Of a stretch of DNA of 64,000 nt, positions 58,890-64,000 are shown in pieces. Where the stretch lies: positions 744,001-808,000 of the forward strand of contig JABYQU010000004.1 in the NCBI GenBank assembly GCA_022264855.1. Direction: 5' to 3'. The notes under the pieces were generated by a model. The model saw nothing but the letters and a program-made list of their open reading frames with translations. It was not told the DNA's origin and did not search any database. Position 1 is the first letter of the stretch; the number at the start of each line of letters is the position of its first letter. The DNA is from Lenzites betulinus. Its lineage: Eukaryota; Basidiomycota; Agaricomycetes; Polyporales; Polyporaceae. The position numbers were made by a program, and so were the translations under genes.

Positions 58890-58991
58890 GAACAAGACTT
58901 GTAGAATTGCTCAGGAGCGCCGAGTAGAATCTCGGAGGTCGAATGAGACTTGTGGAATGCCTCGGGAGCGACGAGTGGAATGACAGAGGTT
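58890..58991. repeat. 51-bp imperfect tandem duplication
   Basis: 58890-58940 and 58941-58991 align end to end at roughly four bases in five (GACTTGTRGAAT ... GGAGCG ... CGAGTRGAAT shared). Confidence 0.7.
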
Positions 58992-59057
58992 GCGGTCGCC
59001 CAAGTTTGTCCGATCAGAATAGATCACGTGATGCGTGGACTTCGCAGATTTCGTGAA

Positions 59058-59059
<2 letters not shown>

Positions 59060-59108
<49 letters not shown>

Positions 59109-59122
59109 TCTCTCTCTCTCTC
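59060..59122. repeat. (TC)n microsatellite, about 63 bp
   Basis: Nearly pure TC dinucleotide run with one CCC interruption at 59104-59106. Confidence 0.95.
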
Positions 59123-59186
59123 AATGAAGCAACCCGAGGTTGGCCTCGATAACCCACAATGTATATACTTTACAGCAGAGCTATAG

Positions 59187-59621
59187 CGATATCAATTCCT
59201 AAGCTACTACTGCCAGGTTTCTCCAAGCACGCCTGACTCTCAAGGGGGCGGCCGCGCTGGTCGCACCGCGCGCACTACAACTCCTGGAAGGCGCGGCGAT
59301 AAGAGCGGTGAGAATGCCGACGAAGGCAGGTGGGAGAACCAGATGATCAAGGACGACGACGACAAGTACAAAGCTCCCGGTCACCATAGAGGCTGGCATG
59401 CTGCGAGTCGGGCGGGGAATCCTCAGCCATTGGGTGATCCTCAAGGCGCCTCGAGCACTGGCACCAGCTTCGTGCCGGCGGATCCGACTCGCCTTGTCAC
59501 GTTCGCGCAGGAGATTGCAGAGAACGAGCACGGTCATCGCCCCCCCCCCCCCCCCCCCCACGTTCAATCTGTATCAAGCCAGCGCCCTGCCGTTGCAGGT
59601 ACACTTGACTCGGCTTTGTGA
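59187..59621 (+). other. Open frame with coding-like composition, possibly an exon or element remnant
   Basis: The frame is open from 59187 to TGA at 59619-59621. Text includes KSGENADEGRWENQMIKD, YKAPGHHRGWHAASRAGNPQ, GTSFVPADPTRLVTFAQEIA and a Pro run from the C tract. Codons from 59212 favour the RNY pattern. A CTACTACTGCCAG before 59217 would serve as a splice acceptor. I recognise no family. It could be the last exon of an unseen gene, a retroelement gag scrap or chance. Confidence 0.3.
59540..59559. repeat. Homopolymer run of 20 C
   Basis: Uninterrupted C from 59540 to 59559. Its length in the assembly may be unreliable. Confidence 0.9.
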
Positions 59622-60308
59622 TGTAGTATAGAAGTAGCCAGATGGATCACATTCAATGCCTATGCCATGCACATGCCCGCATCCTCGGAAAGCCGCGACG
59701 TTCGTCGCGCAAATTATACAGGCTACCGCATCGACGGTCGTGCAGCGCTTTGGTCGATTCGCCCAAATAGGTATATAGACGCCCAATTGCTTGACAAGAG
59801 TCGTATGACTCAGCCTCTCACTGGTTTTTCACAATCCTTGTCCACCTCTGCGATGCCTCAAGGGTGAACACTGGTTACCCACTATTCCACCAACTTGTGA
59901 ATTTTCGCAGCCACCTGTCTGGCAGTGTACAAGCTCTCGCCGCGTCCGCTGCAATGCACAGATGATCCTGGGGCACGAACTTAGAAGCTACGATCATCCC
60001 CGGAGTTCCGGCGAGCAAATGACCTTTGCCCAATGATTGCAGCGTGCAGAAACACATACAGGTGGATATCATGAATACGATGACGGCAGACGCCGTTCAG
60101 ATGCACTTCAGAGTTCCAAGACACGTCCGGTGTGGTTGGCCGGAGGCATACGCCATAAGATGGTAAAGGGGGGTACGAATATATCACTCCGGATCCATTC
60201 AATAGACAGAGAAGACCGGTCCTGTCAGTAGGTGTCCCTGGACCTGGTTTCAGCTATTCTGTCGACGCGGGGAAGCGGTACACGGACGGCACTCACATAT
60301 GCTCGGCT

Positions 60309-61404
60309 TTAAGGCGGTGGTTGCGGCCTGACACCACGCATAAGGGTGGAGAACCACGCCGTTTGCCCAGAGACAGGGTCACGGCCTCCGTACGACGGGT
60401 TATCCTCCCCATTGTCCGGGAACAGGAAGCCCGCGCGGCGGTAGATTCTCTCTGTCTGGCGCGAAAACACATTGATACATACAAAATCCTTCACCCCAGT
60501 GGCGGGCGTTTCGTCCGGGAGACCCCTATACCCCACCGGTCGGACTCCAAGGTGGTAGCGGGACAGAGCGCGCACCATGGCTCCGGCAACACCCTGCCGA
60601 CGGTATGTGGGGGAGACGTAGACATTGCGGATGGCGATAGTCCGCGAGCTGATCCTGCCACAGATTGTGTACCCCGCTAGGGCGCCTTCGACGCGACACA
60701 CCCACGCGAGTCCCTGCGCAAGGGTGCCTCGCAGCGCTGCTGATTCGATGGCGATGTCCCGAGGTCCAGGGCCACTCTTCAGGAAGTCGATGTGCAGCGG
60801 AAGGAGAGCGTCGAGGTCGTTTATAGTAGCCGGAGTGATGAGGTAGTTGGAAGCCGTATCAGATAATGGGGGGATGCTTTCACGAGTAGCATAGCTCGAA
60901 CGGGTGACTAGAAGAGGATCCCCGATGCGAAGGTACGTTCCCTTCGTCCGCGCCAGCGCTACCCACGATTGGAGGAGAGCGTCCACCACAACTGCATGCC
61001 CGTGAACAGTCACAATGGCATTCAGCGTGACGCATTCAAGGAGGGCGGCGGCCAGCTTCTGCGTAGCGACGTCGAGAAGAGCCGGGATTATAAGGTGCTC
61101 TGCGTCTTGCGACAACGCGAGCTGCCAGTCGCCGGCGAGGGCATGATGCGACAGCATAAGTCTGCACCACCTTGATTAGCATTTACTTCCTCATGATTTT
61201 CAAAAACGATGTTGCGTACAGAAGTGCATCTCCACGATACAGAGCTATAAGGTGGACAGGTTTCGAGGCTTGTTGTGGGGTTGCATAGCGGCGATAGTCG
61301 CATAGAGAGCCGGTGGATCGGTTCATGAAACCATCGTCGTACCGCCGTGTTACTTCCAAGATATCAGCTATATTGTCGTAGCGGACACAGCGTAGGTCTT
61401 CCAT
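60309..61404 (-). CDS. GNAT-family N-acetyltransferase
   Basis: Two exons. Exon 1 (61404-61220) starts MEDLRCVRYDNIADILEVTR and ends LIALYRGDALL. The intron at 61219-61162 is 58 nt (GTACGC, branch GCTAATC, GTGCAG) and joins in frame to LMLSHHALAGDWQLALSQDA. The N-terminal half is the extended fungal domain seen in large GNAT proteins. The C-terminal half is the acetyltransferase: YLITPATINDLDALLPLHID, LAWVCRVEGALAGYTICG, RTIAIRNVYVSPTYRRQGVA (acetyl-CoA-binding RxxGxA in RRQGVA), GAMVRALSRYHLG and KDFVCINVFSRQTERIYRRA. It ends MRGVRPQPPP at 60309. Substrate unknown. Divergent from ARPC1. Confidence 0.82.
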
Positions 61405-62048
61405 GTTGGCGGTCGGTACGTTGATCCCTCGAGATAGCGGAAGACTAGCTCATTATATGTCCAATCCGCAGACTCTCACTACTGTCAGGACGATCGAGTC
61501 AACCTGCAGTCAAAATGACTCGGGATGATAAACAGCGTCATATGATGCACGAGCTGCGGCGTATCGTGTGGGTGTGCAGGGAGAGTGGCCATACCAGTCC
61601 CCATGCTTCACCTGTAGCAATAACAACAATATCAATCTCCTCTAGCAGAACCAGCTAGCTGATTATGTATATGGCTTACCGGTGTTTACCTTGGGATGCA
61701 TTGTAAGTGGGAATCTTCCTAATAATGCGATCCTCGAAGATTGGCTGCATGGTGCCTCAAAAAGGCGTCGTTCTCGTCTTTGTAGCAAGTTGGAACCGTG
61801 CATATGGTCATGGTAGACAGTGCGGAACATAGGAAGAGCTTTTCGGGAACAAGGAGACCGTCCCATCCGAACCGAACCGGTGCGGTTTCCCGATCAGCTG
61901 CGTCATACATGGACGCCGGCGCGCAGCTCCTGCTTGAAGCACGCTTGCCTTGACCGCATACCATCCATCTTATCCCAGATCTCCAGCAGAGTAGACTGCC
62001 CAGAGTCCTCTGCCCAACCTTTGAACGAAACAAGAAGATCCAACCAAC
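61405..62048. promoter_or_regulatory. Divergent intergenic region GNAT / ARPC1
   Basis: 644 bp between two start codons; promoter for both. No TATA box is obvious and no gene is seen. Confidence 0.45.
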
Positions 62049-63565
62049 ATGGCGCCGCCCGAAGTGTACTCTCTCAGCCAACAGACCCCGGTCACTTGCC
62101 ATGCTTTCAATGCGGATCGCTCCCGTATGCCGATATTCTATCTTGAGGTCTTCCTCGCCCTGACTGACTGTCCACCGTCCCACAGAGGTCGCGGTCAGCT
62201 TGAACTCCCATGAAGTGCTCATCTACGCGCGCGAGGGCAATGACTGGAAGCTCACCGATACGCTCACCGAGGTGCGTTCGCGCTCCTCACATCGCGGCCC
62301 CTGCCTAACGTTCACCTCTCCCGCGGGGTGTATCAGCATGACAAACAAGTGACCTCCATCGACTGGGCACCGAAGTCCAATCGCATCGTCACCTCCGCCC
62401 AGGACAGAAACGCGTATGTGTGGCAGCAGACCCCCGACGTGCAGACCGGGCATATGGTCTGGAAGCCCACCCTCGTGCTCCTGCGGGTCAACCGTGCTGC
62501 TACGTACGTCCGCTGGAGCCCCAACGAGGACAAGTTCGCCGTCGCGAGCGGAGCTCGGTATGTCGTATCCCACCACTCGGACGAGCAGCCCTGACCGCGA
62601 TATACAGTGCGATTGCGATCTGCTCCTTCGACCCTGAGGGCGATTGGTGGGTGTCGCGTCTGCTCAAGAAGCCTATCAGGTCGACGGTTCTGTCTATCGA
62701 CTGGCACCCGAACAATGTCCTTCTTGCCGCTGGTAGCGCAGACATGAAGGCCCGCGTCTTCTCTGCCTACATCAAGGACGTGGACAAGAGGTGCGCAGAA
62801 TCATGATGATGTCTCGCGATGGTTTCTTTAACAAATGTTCAGGCCTGCGGCGACCGTTTGGGGCGAGAAACTCCCCTTCAACACCATCTGCGGCGAGTAT
62901 CAAAGCCCCTCCGGTGGCTGGGTCCACGGTGTCGCGTTCTCACCTTCGGGTGATGTGCTCGCCTTCGCCAGTATGTGCATTCAGATCATTCTTCATAACA
63001 AACGTATCTGATGTCATCACGCTCAGGCCACGACAGTACCGTCTCCATCGTATACCCCGGCGGGCCCGCCATCTACACGATCAAGATGTCGACCCTTCCT
63101 CTGGTCACTCTGGCATGGACCACCGAGGACTCACTCATCGCGGCGGGTCACGACTGCCAGCCGCTAGTTTTCTCCGGCAACGAAGGCGGCTGGGAGCTCG
63201 TGGGGAGCCTCGACGACCCGCAGGCCAACAAGGCCGCTGGCGGGGCGCGCTCCGGTTTCGGAAACGCCTCTCCCGTGGGCCGTCTGAACAGCGCGGCCTT
63301 CAACACCTTCCGGAACGCCGCCGAGCGCGGCATCTCCAACGTGCCCGGGTCGCCCACCACGGGGCCGTCCTCGGAGTCCGAGCTCTTCACCGTGCACCAG
63401 AACACGATCACGAGCGTACGCCCGTACGCGGGTGCCCGTGGCAACGTCACGAAAGTGAGCACGTCGGGCGTCGACGGGAAGCTGGTCGTGTGGGACACCA
63501 GCGTCGTCACGCCGATCGGCGCAACGGGTCTCGCGGGGAAGCTGGGCAAGGTGCAGCTGCGGTGA
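62049..63565 (+). CDS. ARPC1: Arp2/3 complex subunit 1 (ARPC1/Arc40), WD40 propeller
   Basis: Beta-propeller subunit of the actin-nucleating Arp2/3 complex. The start at 62049 gives [20 protein letters not shown]. Blades follow in order: [154 protein letters not shown] and [20 protein letters not shown]. The insert loop before the last blade has the conserved [17 protein letters not shown]; the last blade ends [18 protein letters not shown]. Five or six introns. Stop at 63563. It is convergent with the DASH-like gene, only 94 bp apart. Very secure. Confidence 0.95.
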
Positions 63566-63659
63566 ACGCGTAACAATACAATGATGTAGCATAGAGACAA
63601 GCACGAGGATGTGGGGAGTGTGGAACGTGGAATGCGCAAGGGGGGCCGGTATGTCAATG

Positions 63660-64000
63660 TTAACGCCGGACGGTATCATCTGCTGTGGTATCTGCGTATC
63701 CGGAGGACGCGTCGGCCAAAGGCTGCTCGTTGATTACGGCCCACACGGAAGCTTTGAACTGCGTGACGCGAACCAAACCTTGAGTTTGTTGCTATCCGTA
63801 TCTGCCAGGGAACGCGTGCGTACCAGTGTCAAGACCAGGCCCATCTTCACTTCCAGCGCGCGCAGCTGCTGCAGCAACTTCTCGTCCGGAGCTTCGCTTA
63901 CGCGGCGCGTCTCTGCAATCAGCTGAGCCACATTTCAGAACAGATATGAATGAACGGCACGGAGAGGACGCACCTCCTTCACGTTCTGCGATAGCTTGGC
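63660..64000 (-). CDS. DAD3: Putative DASH (Dam1) complex subunit DAD3, partial at window edge
   Basis: The 5' part lies beyond the right edge. The visible minus-strand exons give AKLSQNVKE, then LIAETRRVSEAPDEKLLQQL, RALEVKMGLVLTL, and after a second intron FKASVWAVINEQPLADASSG, stopping at 63660. The phrase LE-K-GLVLTLFKASVWAV resembles the C-terminal conserved part of DAD3, a small subunit of the kinetochore-microtubule DASH ring. The introns are GTGCGT...CTCAG and GTACGC...CGCAG, both phase 0. Assignment rests on a short match and should be confirmed. Confidence 0.55.

Larger units (their letters stand above)
58382..60308. other. Intergenic region rich in simple repeats
   Basis: 1.9 kb between kinesin and the GNAT gene. 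It contains a 51-bp tandem duplication, a (TC)n microsatellite, a 20-C run and an open frame of coding-like composition (59187-59621). Confidence 0.5.

Noticed and set aside
59355..59369. DDDDK (enterokinase-site-like) sequence in the orphan frame
   Set aside because: A GAC run encodes it by chance; nothing else suggests an engineered tag or cloning scar.

Overview
This 64 kb window is nuclear DNA of a filamentous basidiomycete. It is probably a wood-decaying agaricomycete of Polyporales type. The evidence is dense genes on both strands, many introns of about 50-75 bp with GT-AG ends and CTAAC/CTRAY branch sites, GC-rich codon choice, a secreted GH6 cellobiohydrolase carrying a fungal CBM1, and a WC-2-like PAS/GATA factor. 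The genus call is inference; the fungal call is secure. No CRISPR array, operon, rRNA or convincing tRNA was seen.

Layout. 0.1-10.2 kb: cysteine desulfurase NFS1 (+), cellobiohydrolase II (-), NECAP-type endocytic adaptor (-), COP9 subunit CSN8 (+) and UBLCP1 nuclear proteasome phosphatase (+). 10.4-13.1 kb: copy A of a locally multiplied, unrecognised gene. 13.4-17.2 kb: a NUDT19-like Nudix hydrolase (+) and a secreted type-B carboxylesterase (-). 17.2-20.3 kb: a gene-poor stretch containing a complete 425-bp MITE with perfect 31-bp terminal inverted repeats and an 8-bp target duplication. 20.4-31.9 kb: a Drn1/CWF19L1-type CwfJ protein (+), an anion:cation symporter family MFS transporter (-), isovaleryl-CoA dehydrogenase (-) and a paralogous MFS transporter (+).

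31.9-35.0 kb: copy B (inverted relative to A, frameshifted) and a heavily degraded third copy of the same gene. 35.5-41 kb: class I/II aminotransferase (-), arginase (+) and an unrecognised secreted protein (-). 42-47.5 kb: Zn2Cys6 regulator (+), WC-2-like GATA factor (+) and inositol-pentakisphosphate 2-kinase IPK1 (+). 48.6-58.4 kb: mitochondrial-type SDR (-) and a very long kinesin-4 (-). 58.4-64 kb: microsatellites, a GNAT acetyltransferase (-), Arp2/3 subunit ARPC1 (+) and a partial DASH-subunit-like gene (-, DAD3) running off the right edge.

Most genes are independent housekeeping loci. The biochemical links visible are loose: leucine catabolism (IVD) lies between two transporter paralogues, and arginase and an aminotransferase share a 443-bp divergent promoter. 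The most unusual content is the local triplication of the unknown gene, with an inverted pair about 19 kb apart, and the intact MITE. All homologies were judged by reading sequence; no alignment or database search was run.
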